This document shows positions 8,659 to 17,586 of a stretch of DNA of 64,000 nucleotides, one piece after another; within the stretch, counting starts at the first letter, position 1, and each line of letters opens with the position of its first letter. The translations under genes were made by a program, and so were the position numbers. Source of the DNA: Bryobacteraceae bacterium (GTDB lineage: Bacteria; Acidobacteriota; Terriglobia; Bryobacterales; Bryobacteraceae); contig JAHDVK010000022.1 of assembly GCA_023384675.1 (NCBI GenBank), forward strand, positions 31,621 through 95,620, in the 5' to 3' direction. The notes below the pieces were generated by a model that worked only from the letters and a program-made list of their open reading frames with translations, made no database searches and was not told the origin of the DNA.

Positions 8659-11600
8659 ATCTTCATCGCGAGCTGAATCACGCGCGACGTGACGCCCTGC
8701 ACGCCGCCGCCAACCGAGCCGAAGCCTTGCGATTGCAGGTTCAGATCGAGCGCGCCGGGCGGCGGGTTGAAGTGGTTGGCCACGTTGAAGACCTCGGCGC
8801 GAAACTCCACCTTGCGGTCGTCGCGGAGATTGAACGCGCGCGCGAAGGACATGTCGAGGTTCATCACGCCCGGCAGCCGGACGGCGCCTGTGCGCGGCGC
8901 CGTGCCGAAGCGTCCGAACGCGGGCGCGGCGAAGGCATCCACGTTGAACCAGCGCTGCCAGGTGCGGCCCCCCCCGGGCAGCATGCCGCTGTGCCCCTCC
9001 AATTTATCCGGCCGTGAGGGAAAGCCGATGCCGGTCGTGTCCAAATTGTTGAAAACGGGGGCGGGCATGCCGCTGGACAGCGTGGGAATGGCGGCGATGC
9101 GCCATCCATCGAAAAGCCATTTAAACAGGGGCACCCGGCGAACCGACGTTTCGTAAATCACGCTGCCCGTGAACCGGTGGCGGACGTCAAAGGCGCATAG
9201 GGAGCGGTCGGCGCGCAGGTTGTAGAGATCCTGGATGCGCCCGGCGTAGACGCCGCCGTCCACTAGGCCGCCCGCATCTGTGGGCCCGGAATAGCAACCC
9301 GAGAACGTATAGGCCAGCACCATCTCGAGACCATACTGGCTGCTGCGCGAAGCGGATGCCTGGAAGGAATGATAGATGCTGTTGCCGATCGATTTCTCGG
9401 CGGACACAGGCCGGGCGAACTCGGGAAAGCGGCGGCGCTCGTTCAGGGGCGCGAGGCCCGAATCGCGCGGATCAGCCACTTCCACCGGGCGGTTGATGTC
9501 GTCGATCGTGGTCATCAGGCGGGTGCCTTTGGAGCCGGCGTAGCCCGCATCCAACTGAAAGCCCAGCGGGATGCGCCGCTGCACGGAAAGGTTCCAGTGC
9601 TGGATATAGCTCTCCCGCAAGTAGGGATCCACGCTGACGGCGAGATTGAAGCCGCTGTCCCCCGGCACGGCGGCGAAGGGATCGGACAGGAAAACGTCAG
9701 GCGGACCCGTGAGCGCGCCTTGCACGGCGGCCGCGCGTGTTTCCTGCGCGGCCTCGCCCATGCGAAACGCCGCGCCCGGCAGGTTGGGCGTGAAGTAGAA
9801 CCCGTAGCCGGCTCGAACCACGAGGTTGGAGAGAAACGACGGCGCCCACGCGACCCCGAACCGCGGGCCAAAGTTGGTCGGGCTGGCGATCGTCATCCGC
9901 CGCCCATACAGCGAGGTTTCCGGGGTCACGAACTCCGTGAGCGCAAATCCGCGCTGCTCGATGTTCACCATCTGGCCGTCTCGCGCCGAGAAGTTCGGAA
10001 TCCGGTCGTGGCGCATCCCCATGCCGACTGTGAGGTTGGGCCGTACGCGCCAGTCATCCTGGACAAAGAGGGACGTCCAGGCCGTGCCCAGGCGGACCTC
10101 CGTGGCTGTCGGCGCGATCTCCGCCGTCCGGACGTAGCCCAGCATGAAATCCGCCAGCGCGGAGCCGGTGTAGCTCCCGTCAAAAACGAACGCGCCGCGC
10201 GGATTGCGCGCCTGCCGCAGCGTATAGCGCTTGCTCAGCCAGTCGCCACCGAAGCGCAGCATGTGGTTGCCTTGCTGCCAGGCCACGACATTCGAGATCT
10301 GCAGCGTGTTGTTCACCCGCTCGCGCGGGCCGCCGGGCCGCGGCAGGCCGAACACGTTGAACACGCCGTCCGGCCCGTCGATGGTGATATTCGGGGGGCC
10401 GAAGTCCAGCGGCCTCCCCGGCGCGCGCGGCAGCCCCATCTTGCCCGCCACGTCGAAAGCCGGATTTTCGCTGGTGCCGAAACGCTCGCGGTCGCTCAGA
10501 CGGTTCCATCCCAGCCGGAACTGATTCACGCGTGTGGCGCTGATGGAGCGCGTGTACTGGCCCAGCAGGTTCTGCGCGCGCGCCGTATTAAAACGCTCGT
10601 CGCTTCCCCACAACGGCGCGCCTTCCTCGGACGTTTCGTTGAAGGCGTAGCGGCCGGTCAGCAGATTGTCGGTGGCGAGGTTCTGATCCAGTCGGATCAT
10701 CGCCTGTTCCTGCCGCGCGATGGCCTTGCGATCCGCGGTCCGGAAGTTGAACGGACCCTCCTCGGCGTACGGCAGGGGAACAAACCCAAGAAACGCCGCC
10801 GCCGGTTCGCTCAGGGCCTCGGCGGGCGCCGTGTTGTTCAAGATCCCAACGCCCAGCGGATCGCGCAACACGATCGGCTCGCCTGTGCGCGCATTCCTCA
10901 GGCCGCGAAAATCGCCACCGCGCATCGCGAGCGGCGGCACGCGCAGCGGTTCGCTCACCAGGCCCTCGCGAAGCCGCCCGCCTTCGTAGTTCACGAAGAA
11001 GAAACTCGTGGATTCGGGCGAGAAGACGCGGGGAACGGTGGTGGGACCGCCGAAATTGAAGCCGTACTGGTTGCGGTTCAGGCGGGGCGGTTCGAGCGTC
11101 TCTTCCGCGATCACATCTCGGGTCTGGCTGAAGAAATCGTTGCGGTTGAACAGCCACGCCGCTCCGTGATACCGCGCGCCGCCGGACTGCGTAATCAGGT
11201 CCACTTGAGCCCCAGGCGCCGCGCCGTAGAGAGCCGAGTAAGTGTTCGTCTCCACCTTCAACTCGCTGAGCGCGTCGATCGACGGCGAAAACGGATATGA
11301 ATTCGACTGAAAATCGAGGAATTCCACTCCGTCCAGGAAGTAGCGGTTCGCTGAGTCGCGCGCGCCGTTCGCGCCGATCATCGTGACGCCGGTTTCGGGT
11401 GAGGCCTCGGCCAGTGAAGCCCTGCCCTGCTGAGTGGCGATCGAGCCCGGCGTGCCGGGAACGATGCCGGGCAGCAGTTGCGTGAGTTGAATGAAGTTCC
11501 GGCCGTTCAATGGCAGGTCGCGGATGTTGCGGCGCTCCACCAGGCGGCGGACGGCAACGCTCTCGGTCTGCATCCAGGTGTAAGTGGGGCTGACCTGCTT

Positions 11601-11951
11601 CTCTACGCCGTACACCGGGCGAAGCCGGAAATCGAGCCGCAGCGTCTGGCCCGCGCGCAGCAGGAAACTATTCAGCACGCCCTCCTGGCGGCCTTCCACG
11701 GTCACCCGGATGTCGTACACCCCCGCCTGAAGGAAGCGAACCACGTAGTCGCCGCCGGGATCGGACTGAGTCTCGCGCGTGATGCCAGTAATCGTATTTG
11801 TGATCTGGACCTGCGCGTTGCCGATCGGCGCGCCTCGATGGGTTGTCACCTGACCGGTAACGGTGGCGTCCACCTCCTGAGCGAATCCCGCTGCCGGAAT
11901 CAGACAGAGCGCTGCGATAAGGAACCCGCAGAGGTGGCGCGTGGGGGACAT
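8649..11951 (-). CDS. TonB-dependent receptor with carboxypeptidase-regulatory domain
   Basis: An intact 1100-residue outer-membrane receptor. The signal peptide ends near AAGFAQ at residue 25. The regulatory-like beta-sandwich covers about 28-110 (VTGQVTTHRGAPIGNAQV). The plug carries LPLNGRNFIQLTQLLPGIVPG and GAAPGAQVDLITQSGGARYHG. A long barrel follows, and the chain ends in the C-terminal phenylalanine (QLAMKIQF) that outer-membrane barrels use for assembly. It is the last gene of a leftward three-gene unit with the DUF2490 and DUF3386 genes, separated by six and eight bases. The ligand is unknown, and the companions suggest all three handle one exported or imported substrate. Confidence 0.92.
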   Translation of the reverse strand: MSPTRHLCGFLIAALCLIPAAGFAQEVDATVTGQVTTHRGAPIGNAQVQITNTITGITRETQSDPGGDYVVRFLQAGVYDIRVTVEGRQEGVLNSFLLRAGQTLRLDFRLRPVYGVEKQVSPTYTWMQTESVAVRRLVERRNIRDLPLNGRNFIQLTQLLPGIVPGTPGSIATQQGRASLAEASPETGVTMIGANGARDSANRYFLDGVEFLDFQSNSYPFSPSIDALSELKVETNTYSALYGAAPGAQVDLITQSGGARYHGAAWLFNRNDFFSQTRDVIAEETLEPPRLNRNQYGFNFGGPTTVPRVFSPESTSFFFVNYEGGRLREGLVSEPLRVPPLAMRGGDFRGLRNARTGEPIVLRDPLGVGILNNTAPAEALSEPAAAFLGFVPLPYAEEGPFNFRTADRKAIARQEQAMIRLDQNLATDNLLTGRYAFNETSEEGAPLWGSDERFNTARAQNLLGQYTRSISATRVNQFRLGWNRLSDRERFGTSENPAFDVAGKMGLPRAPGRPLDFGPPNITIDGPDGVFNVFGLPRPGGPRERVNNTLQISNVVAWQQGNHMLRFGGDWLSKRYTLRQARNPRGAFVFDGSYTGSALADFMLGYVRTAEIAPTATEVRLGTAWTSLFVQDDWRVRPNLTVGMGMRHDRIPNFSARDGQMVNIEQRGFALTEFVTPETSLYGRRMTIASPTNFGPRFGVAWAPSFLSNLVVRAGYGFYFTPNLPGAAFRMGEAAQETRAAAVQGALTGPPDVFLSDPFAAVPGDSGFNLAVSVDPYLRESYIQHWNLSVQRRIPLGFQLDAGYAGSKGTRLMTTIDDINRPVEVADPRDSGLAPLNERRRFPEFARPVSAEKSIGNSIYHSFQASASRSSQYGLEMVLAYTFSGCYSGPTDAGGLVDGGVYAGRIQDLYNLRADRSLCAFDVRHRFTGSVIYETSVRRVPLFKWLFDGWRIAAIPTLSSGMPAPVFNNLDTTGIGFPSRPDKLEGHSGMLPGGGRTWQRWFNVDAFAAPAFGRFGTAPRTGAVRLPGVMNLDMSFARAFNLRDDRKVEFRAEVFNVANHFNPPPGALDLNLQSQGFGSVGGGVQGVTSRVIQLAMKIQF

Positions 11952-11957
11952 CCGGGT

Positions 11958-12650
11958 CTAGAACGGCGGCCGGTTCGGGAACTCTGGATCAGGCACCCGC
12001 TTAAACCGGATCAGCAGGTTGGTGAACAGGACCGGCCGCTGCCGGCCGGCCCGCGGCGTGCGCGCATCCCACATATAGGCGATGTCAAGCAACACCCGGT
12101 CATTCGGCGTGAGGCGAATTCCGCCGTGCGGCCTCTGGCCCCACAGCCCGTTGGTAAAGAAAAAGATCTCGTAGCCCACCATGGGCGAGACCTTCCAATC
12201 CCGGAAACTGAACCGGTTGCGATGGCGAAACCGGGTATAGTTCGTCAGGGTGCCTTCGGGGCCGCCGGCGAAGCGCTCCACCAGGAATCGCGACTCCAGC
12301 AGGCTTGCCGGAAGCAATCCCTTCCGGTTGAGAAGTTGATAGTCCTCGATTCCACCAAAATAGCGGTGCGAATCGCCAAATCCCAGCCGCCCAGGTTGGG
12401 GTTCGCGGCGGTAGAAGTAGCCGCCGACCAAGGCCCGCTTGGGCTTGATGTAGTAGCGGAGAATGGGCCCCGACCGGTACTGAAGCCACTCACCCCCCGG
12501 GCGCTTCGACCGGGCCTGCCCATGAATCAGAAGAGAGACGCGCCGCGTGAGGTCCACCTCATTGTTCGACCAGTGCCAGATCTGTGCATCCTCCGCCCAC
12601 CCGGCCAGAGGGGTCAGCAGCAGGGCGGCCGGCAGGAACAATGTCCGCAT
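11958..12650 (-). CDS. DUF2490-type outer-membrane beta-barrel protein
   Basis: A 230-residue exported protein. The signal peptide is MRTLFLPAALLLTPLAGWAE. It then has alternating amphipathic strands typical of a small barrel: WHWSNNEVDLTRRVSLLIHG, YRSGPILRYYIKPKRALVGG, RFRHRNRFSF. The chain ends in aromatic PPF. The pattern (ednqiW-like opening, tyrosine-rich strands, R-x-R pairs) matches DUF2490 proteins, whose function is unknown. It sits between the DUF3386 gene (8 bases) and the receptor gene (6 bases), so it is almost certainly co-transcribed with both. Confidence 0.7.
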   Translation of the reverse strand: MRTLFLPAALLLTPLAGWAEDAQIWHWSNNEVDLTRRVSLLIHGQARSKRPGGEWLQYRSGPILRYYIKPKRALVGGYFYRREPQPGRLGFGDSHRYFGGIEDYQLLNRKGLLPASLLESRFLVERFAGGPEGTLTNYTRFRHRNRFSFRDWKVSPMVGYEIFFFTNGLWGQRPHGGIRLTPNDRVLLDIAYMWDARTPRAGRQRPVLFTNLLIRFKRVPDPEFPNRPPF

Positions 12651-12658
12651 GCCGGGGT

Positions 12659-13447
12659 CTAGCGCGCGCGCGTAGATAATGCCTTCTCCTGACCATTGGA
12701 AAGCAGCCGGTGGTCAGTAAGACTCAGCGACCGGGTGCCGCCGCCCTCACGCCGGACATCCGTCTCAGTCCATAGGCCGGGCAGAGCGAAGCGGTCCACC
12801 ATCCTTCGCTCCTCGCGAATAGCCTCGGTCTTTTCCAGCCTCCCGCTTTCTTTATTGAAGTAGCTCACCACAAAGCTGCGCGACAGTTTCCGGCCCTGTT
12901 CATCCCGCTCGATGTTCAGCACCTGAATGCTGATGTCGTGCTCCGGCGTGGATCGCTCGATCACGCGGAACTCCCCATCGCGGATCCGGAAGCGGGACTT
13001 GTAAGAGTCTCCGCGCAGTTCCACCAGCATCCCTAGGGGATGTAGATCGTCCTTACCGAAGACCACACCGACGCCCTCGTACCGCTCCTCGAACGGCTTA
13101 CGGAAGGAATTCGCGAGCGACGCCGTGAGGGTGTTCAACACCCATTTCCTCGATTCGGGATCGCTCAGGCTGACCTTGATCTTCCGGTTAGCGGGAACCT
13201 CCACCTGGCCCTCGTGGGTCTTGCCCTCGAAGTAAACCTTCACCTTCGCGGAAAACCCTGGGAAGTCACTCCAGATAGGGCTATGCTCTTCCGCCTCTTT
13301 CAGAAAGGCGCGGGCAGCCGGGTCATCGGGACGTGTGGCAGGCTTTGCCTTCGCCAGGTCGTCCGCTCCAAGGACTTTTGTAGGCCCGGCGATCAGAGCG
13401 GTTCCCAGAATGGTGACCGTTGCCAGCTTGACCTGAAATGCCTGCAT
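12659..13447 (-). CDS. DUF3386-like exported protein
   Basis: A 262-residue protein with an N-terminal export signal (LATVTILGTALIAGPTKVLG). The core FLKEAEEHSPIWSDFPGFSA, then KVYFEGKTHEGQVEV and RVIERSTPEHDISIQV, resembles DUF3386, a family best known from cyanobacteria with no assigned biochemical role. It is the first gene of the leftward DUF3386-DUF2490-receptor unit and so lies directly behind the leader region at 13448-13629. The combination suggests a periplasmic partner of the outer-membrane pair. The family assignment is by recall of the motif pattern and needs a profile search. Confidence 0.6.
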   Translation of the reverse strand: MQAFQVKLATVTILGTALIAGPTKVLGADDLAKAKPATRPDDPAARAFLKEAEEHSPIWSDFPGFSAKVKVYFEGKTHEGQVEVPANRKIKVSLSDPESRKWVLNTLTASLANSFRKPFEERYEGVGVVFGKDDLHPLGMLVELRGDSYKSRFRIRDGEFRVIERSTPEHDISIQVLNIERDEQGRKLSRSFVVSYFNKESGRLEKTEAIREERRMVDRFALPGLWTETDVRREGGGTRSLSLTDHRLLSNGQEKALSTRAR

Positions 13448-13629
13448 AGTTATTGGGATGCCTGAACTCTTCGTGCCGGCTCCTCATCCGAGGAGGCCCG
13501 GGATGCCCTGGTTCGCCTCTGGCGGGAATCCTGCGTGCGAGGGTACCGCCTTCCATGAAACGAAAGGGAGCCAGACAGCCGGCCCCCCATGAGTCAAGAA
13601 CAGCTTTCAGGGTACCATAGGCCCCTTCG
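13448..13629 (-). other. Leader region of the DUF3386-receptor operon, GC-rich with inverted repeats
   Basis: These 182 bases separate the operon from the upstream cyclophilin gene that reads the same way. They contain a 6-bp hairpin (CTCCTC-ATCC-GAGGAG at 13480-13495), two GGTACC copies and several short complementary G/C blocks. No known riboswitch core could be matched with confidence. Confidence 0.35.
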
Positions 13630-14226
13630 CTACTCCAGAATCGTCGCGCTCTTGATCCCGTCCAGATTCGGGAACGAACTCTCCAGGTACTTGTTTCCGA
13701 AATTGCGGATCTGCATCTGGTTCGGCGCTTCGCCATAACCGGCGTACAGCGACTCCACCACGTTCATCCCCTCCACCACCACGGCGAACGGCGCGAAGCC
13801 CATCGAATCCAGCCGTGCGTTATTGCCGAGGTTGATGAACACCTGGGTGGTGCGCGTGCCCGCTCCGCGCGTGGCGAAGCTCAGCATGCCCTTCGTGTTC
13901 GACTGCTTCACCGGATCGTCCGGGAACTCCTTATGCGCATCCACCTTTGCGGGGTCGGCCGGCAGGCCGAACTGCACCACGAATCCCGGCACGATGCGGA
14001 AGAAGCGCGCTTCGTTGTAAAAACCGGACGTGATCAGCTCGTGAAAGCGCTCCGCACCGAGCGGCGCCCAGCTTTTCTGGACTTCGACGACGAAGTCGCC
14101 CTTGGTGGTTTCGAATTTGACTTTGTAAGTATCGGGCACGTTGGTCCTTTCCCCGCCTCCGCCGCAGGCACTGAGCGCGGCGAGGGCGCAGAACGCGAAA
14201 ACGGCACGGGCAGGCGTCGTGAACAT
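13630..14226 (-). CDS. Cyclophilin-type peptidyl-prolyl isomerase, lipoprotein
   Basis: A 198-residue cyclophilin. The N-terminus is a lipoprotein signal with lipobox LSAC around residue 20, so it should be lipid-anchored outside the cytoplasm. The cyclophilin core reads VKFETTKGDFVVEVQKSWAP, GFYNEARFFRIVPGFVVQFG, then GMLSFAT and TQVFINLGNN, containing the catalytic Arg (FFRIVP), Phe and Gln positions. It catalyses proline cis-trans isomerisation of exported proteins. It is divergent from a second cyclophilin only 58 bases away, so the pair may share a promoter region. Start and lipobox agree well. Confidence 0.88.
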   Translation of the reverse strand: MFTTPARAVFAFCALAALSACGGGGERTNVPDTYKVKFETTKGDFVVEVQKSWAPLGAERFHELITSGFYNEARFFRIVPGFVVQFGLPADPAKVDAHKEFPDDPVKQSNTKGMLSFATRGAGTRTTQVFINLGNNARLDSMGFAPFAVVVEGMNVVESLYAGYGEAPNQMQIRNFGNKYLESSFPNLDGIKSATILE

Positions 14227-14284
14227 ACAGAACCGATTGTCGCACGGCAGGACCAGACCGGCGCTGGCACGATAGAATCATCGA

Positions 14285-14839
14285 GTGCCCCCGATCCTGC
14301 AGAGCGGCCGGCGGCCGGCGATGCTCCGCGCGCGCCTGGAGACGGAGGCCGGCGTCATCGAAGTGGGTCTCGATGCCCGCGCCGCGCCGGTGACCGTCCA
14401 CAACTTCCTGCGCTACGTCAGCGGGGGCCATTACGATGGCGGCCGGTTTCACCGCACCGTGACCCCGGACAACCAGCCGGACGACCGCGTCCGCATCGAA
14501 GTCATCCAGGGCGGCGCGGCTCCGGAGGCGCCCGGCTTTCCGCCCATCGCGCTCGAACGCACTTCCACCACCGGCCTCCGCCACCGCAACGGCACAATCT
14601 CCATGGCCCGCGCAGCACCGGATTCGGCCACCTCCGACTTCTTCATTTGTATCGGCGATCAGCCGGAACTCGACTTCGGCGGCAAGCGCAACCCCGATGG
14701 CCAGGGCTTCGCCGCGTTCGGCCAGGTGAGCACAGGTATGGACGTCGTCCGCCGGATTCAACGCGCGCCCGCCGCGGGCCAGCGTCTAACCCCGCCCGTG
14801 CGCATCCTCAGAGCCCGCGTATTGGAGGACACCCCATGA
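14285..14839 (+). CDS. Cyclophilin-type peptidyl-prolyl isomerase, cytoplasmic
   Basis: A 184-residue cyclophilin without a signal peptide. Core motifs are LETEAGVIEVGLDARAAPVT, GGHYDGGRFHRTVTPDNQP, GTISMAR and SDFFICIGDQPELDFGG, with GQVSTGMDVV near the end. The active-site Arg (GGRFHR) is present. A GTG start at 14285 gives the listed length, while an ATG at 14321 would remove 12 residues and start right before the domain. It runs divergently from the lipoprotein cyclophilin and its stop overlaps the ATG of the next hydrolase gene (ATGA), so the two are coupled. Confidence 0.85.
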   Translation: MPPILQSGRRPAMLRARLETEAGVIEVGLDARAAPVTVHNFLRYVSGGHYDGGRFHRTVTPDNQPDDRVRIEVIQGGAAPEAPGFPPIALERTSTTGLRHRNGTISMARAAPDSATSDFFICIGDQPELDFGGKRNPDGQGFAAFGQVSTGMDVVRRIQRAPAAGQRLTPPVRILRARVLEDTP

Positions 14840-16590
14840 CGGACCTTTCCCGCAGACTCTTTCTCACGCTCGGCGGAACCGCGCTGCTACCGGCTCAACC
14901 GGCCGCGCGCGACGCCCGCAACGCCGCGCCGCCGGGCACCCGCACCGTCTTTCCCCTGCGCGAATGGTCCACGCGCGCCGATTGGGAAGCCCACGCCGCG
15001 CTCCTGCGCCGCCGCGTCCAACTCGCCACCGGCCTCTGGCCCATGCCGCGCAAGACGATGCTGATGACCCGCCCGCACGGCCGCGTCAACCATGGCGCAT
15101 TCCTCAGCGATTGTGTCCTCATCGAAACCTGGCCCGGCCTCTGGGTCGCCGCCAACCACTATCTGCCGGCGAAGCGCTCGGGCCGCATCCCCGGCATCCT
15201 CGTCGCCCACGGCCACTGGAAGAACGGCCGCCTCGAGGACACGGACGAATGTTCCACGCCGAGTCTGTGCGCCAACCTCGCCGCCCAGGGCTATGCCGTG
15301 CTCGCCTATGACATGGTGGGCTACAACGAATCGGACCAGTTGCCGCACCATTTCGGAAACACGCCCGAAGAGCAGGCCTGGCACTACGGACCGCTCGGCG
15401 TCCAACTCTGGAATTCCATCCGGATGGTGGATTTCATGGTGTCGCGCGATGAAGTGGACCGCGAGCGCATCGGCATGACCGGCGCCAGCGGCGGCGGCAC
15501 ACAAGCCTTTCTGACCGCCGCCGTTGACGAGCGCATCAAGGCCGTCGCGCCCGTCAATATGATCTCGGCCCACTTTCAGGGCGGTTGCGATTGCGAGAAC
15601 GGACCCGGCCTCCGCTGGGGCACGAACAATGTCGAGGCCGGCTCGCTGGCCGCGCCCCGGCCGCAACTGCTGGTCGCCGCCACTGGCGACTGGACCCGCG
15701 ACGTGCCGCGCGTGGAATACCCCGCCATCCGCAACGTGTATGACCTCTACGATGCCGGCGAGCGCCTCACGGCGTGGCAGCAAACGGCCGGGCACAACTA
15801 CAATCAGGCCAGCCGGGAAGCCGTCTATGAGTTCTTCCACCGCCTCTGGGGGCCGCCCGGCGCACCGCCGCCGAAAGAAACCGTGGGGCCGCCGCCCATC
15901 GAAACGCTGCGGGCGCGGCGCGACGAACGGCCCGCCGATGCTCCGGGTGCGGAACAGTTCTTCAAACAATGGCAGGCGCGCTGCGAAGCCGCGACGAAGT
16001 CCCTGAGCCTCGCCGAAAAACGCGCGCGCATGGAGGCGCTTTTCGGGCTGGATGTGCCGCTCGGGCCGGTCTTCGCCACGGGTTCGGGAGACAATCTCGC
16101 GCTCACCACGCCGGCGGGCGCGCGCATCCCCGCTCTTTTGCAACGGGAAGGCACGCGCGGGCGCATCCTGCTGCTGCACCACGAAGGCGCCGCCGCGGCG
16201 GCTCTCCCGCTGCCCGAGCGCGACGCCACTGTGCTCGCCATCGATATGTTTCAAACCGGCGCCGCGCGCGACGAACGTCCCCGCGGCGAGCGCCACTTCC
16301 TCACCTTCAACGCCGCGGACCCAGTCTGCCAGGTTCAGGACGTGCTGGCGGCCGTTGAATGGCTCATGCAGCGCCCCGGCGAAGGCGCCGTGGAGATCAT
16401 CTCCACAGGTCCGACCTTCCTGCCACATCTGATTGCCACTGCGCTGACCAGGCCCGGCACGCTCAGCCCGTCCAAACGCACGTTGACCGAGCCGGACGCG
16501 CCGCCCTCCTCCGAACGTTACTTCATCCCAGGGTTTTTGTACGCCGGCGGCATGCGGGTGATTCGCGAACTGCGGGCGAAGGGCGCGTAA
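14836..16590 (+). CDS. Alpha/beta hydrolase, acetyl-xylan-esterase-like, exported
   Basis: A 584-residue protein. MTDLSRRLFLTLGGTALLPA is a Tat-type signal (RRLFLT). The first hydrolase domain (about 80-340) has the LVAHGHWKNG oxyanion region, MTGASGGGTQAFL with the nucleophilic Ser in G-A-S-G-G, and GHNYNQ with the probable catalytic His. A second, incomplete hydrolase-like half (about 420-580, ILLLHHEG and DMFQTG) lacks an obvious GxSxG. Such two-part proteins are common among secreted acidobacterial esterases acting on plant polysaccharides. The ATG at 14836 overlaps the cyclophilin stop. The long open frame extending upstream to 13933 is not used. Confidence 0.8.
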   Translation: MTDLSRRLFLTLGGTALLPAQPAARDARNAAPPGTRTVFPLREWSTRADWEAHAALLRRRVQLATGLWPMPRKTMLMTRPHGRVNHGAFLSDCVLIETWPGLWVAANHYLPAKRSGRIPGILVAHGHWKNGRLEDTDECSTPSLCANLAAQGYAVLAYDMVGYNESDQLPHHFGNTPEEQAWHYGPLGVQLWNSIRMVDFMVSRDEVDRERIGMTGASGGGTQAFLTAAVDERIKAVAPVNMISAHFQGGCDCENGPGLRWGTNNVEAGSLAAPRPQLLVAATGDWTRDVPRVEYPAIRNVYDLYDAGERLTAWQQTAGHNYNQASREAVYEFFHRLWGPPGAPPPKETVGPPPIETLRARRDERPADAPGAEQFFKQWQARCEAATKSLSLAEKRARMEALFGLDVPLGPVFATGSGDNLALTTPAGARIPALLQREGTRGRILLLHHEGAAAAALPLPERDATVLAIDMFQTGAARDERPRGERHFLTFNAADPVCQVQDVLAAVEWLMQRPGEGAVEIISTGPTFLPHLIATALTRPGTLSPSKRTLTEPDAPPSSERYFIPGFLYAGGMRVIRELRAKGA

Positions 16591-16592
16591 GA

Positions 16593-17063
16593 TTGCGTAT
16601 CTGGAACTGGAAAACGGCGATTTGCAGCGGTTTTTACCGCGGTCCTGCTTTCTTTTTCGCCTCGCTGCAGTTGGGAATGCAGGAGGCCCTGCGGGCCGCC
16701 GGCGTCGAGTTCCTGCTGTTCGCCTGCATGTCCGGCTTCACCGGCGCGATCGCGCAAAACGTCCGTTTCCTGAATCCGGCCTGGCTCCGGACTACGATCC
16801 TGATGGTGGCCGCTCCCGCGATTCTCCATACCGGCGAATGGTTCGGCCACACCTGGCTCGGCACGCCCGCCCGCAATCGGGGCGTGCTTTTTTCGGTGAT
16901 CCTGTCGATCATCGCGGTCCTGTTCAACCTCTATGTGATGCGCAAAGGCGCGCTGGTCGCGGGCCGCGACGGCGACCCGTTCGGCCGCGACCTGCTGCGC
17001 CTCCCCGGCCTGATCGGCGGTTTCATCGCCTGGCCGTTCCGCAAACTGCTGCGGCTCGACTGA
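16593..17063 (+). CDS. Uncharacterised membrane protein, 156 aa
   Basis: From a TTG two bases after the preceding stop, 156 residues are encoded. Hydrophobic segments lie at about 12-24, 35-52, 66-80 and 96-114, and a basic/aromatic end (FIAWPFRKLLRLD) follows. Phrases such as FYRGPAFFFASLQLGMQEA and HTGEWFGHTWLGTPAR are not linked to a family I can name. The tight spacing suggests co-transcription with the hydrolase gene. No ATG exists near the beginning of the frame. It could be an integral membrane helper, but no function is claimed. Confidence 0.55.
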   Translation: MRIWNWKTAICSGFYRGPAFFFASLQLGMQEALRAAGVEFLLFACMSGFTGAIAQNVRFLNPAWLRTTILMVAAPAILHTGEWFGHTWLGTPARNRGVLFSVILSIIAVLFNLYVMRKGALVAGRDGDPFGRDLLRLPGLIGGFIAWPFRKLLRLD

Positions 17064-17073
17064 GCCCCAGCCT

Positions 17074-17541
17074 CTACTTGCCGATACCCTGCCGGATGTG
17101 GCCCAGGTGCTTCTCGCCGTGGTCTGCGTAAAGCTTCAGTAGCGACACCAGCGTCAGCGGCCCGCGTTCCGGATGAAAGGCCGTGCGCGTCCACGCAGCC
17201 TCGGGCAGTGTCCTGTAGAGCTTCACCAGCCGCTCATGCACGCCCTCCAGGATCTTCAGCGAAGGCTCCACGGGCTGCCCCGAAGCGTCGGTCAGATTGG
17301 CCCAGTCGTCCTGGCTGTAAGGCTTCAGGGGCGGGTTGTCTTCGGTGACGATCAGGTGCACCCGGACAAACATGTTCATGTGGGAATCGGCCAGATGGTG
17401 GATCACCTGGAAGCTCGTCCAGCCGCCTTGGCGGTAGGGGCGGCTGAGCTGTTCGTCCGTGGCGCCCGCGATCAGTTCGCGGAGCTGCCCCGGCAGGGCT
17501 TCGATTTTAGCGATCAGGGGTTCGCGTTCAGCGGCGGTCAT
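17074..17541 (-). CDS. DinB-like putative metal-dependent hydrolase (YfiT/BstA type)
   Basis: A 155-residue four-helix DinB-superfamily protein. The metal-binding histidines are seen in VIHHLADSHMNMF and in DHGEKHLGHI near the C-terminus, the spacing used by YfiT/BstA bacillithiol transferases. GGWTSFQVIHHLADSH is the family phrase. Members conjugate thiols such as bacillithiol to electrophiles, although in many bacteria the substrate is unproven. GAAGGAGG lies about 13 bases upstream of the ATG at 17541. The longer frame reaching 18180 is an antisense shadow of the divergent regulator. Confidence 0.82.
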   Translation of the reverse strand: MTAAEREPLIAKIEALPGQLRELIAGATDEQLSRPYRQGGWTSFQVIHHLADSHMNMFVRVHLIVTEDNPPLKPYSQDDWANLTDASGQPVEPSLKILEGVHERLVKLYRTLPEAAWTRTAFHPERGPLTLVSLLKLYADHGEKHLGHIRQGIGK

Positions 17542-17586
17542 GGGTGTCGCTGTGCCTCCTTCCTTCCAGTGTGCGACAATCACGGC

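Noticed and set aside
13448..13629. Possible cobalamin or other known riboswitch upstream of the receptor operon
   Set aside because: On the plus strand fragments such as GGGAATCC and GAGCCAGACAG recall B12-element pieces, but the order, spacing and strand are wrong and the CCCGCnACTG box is missing.
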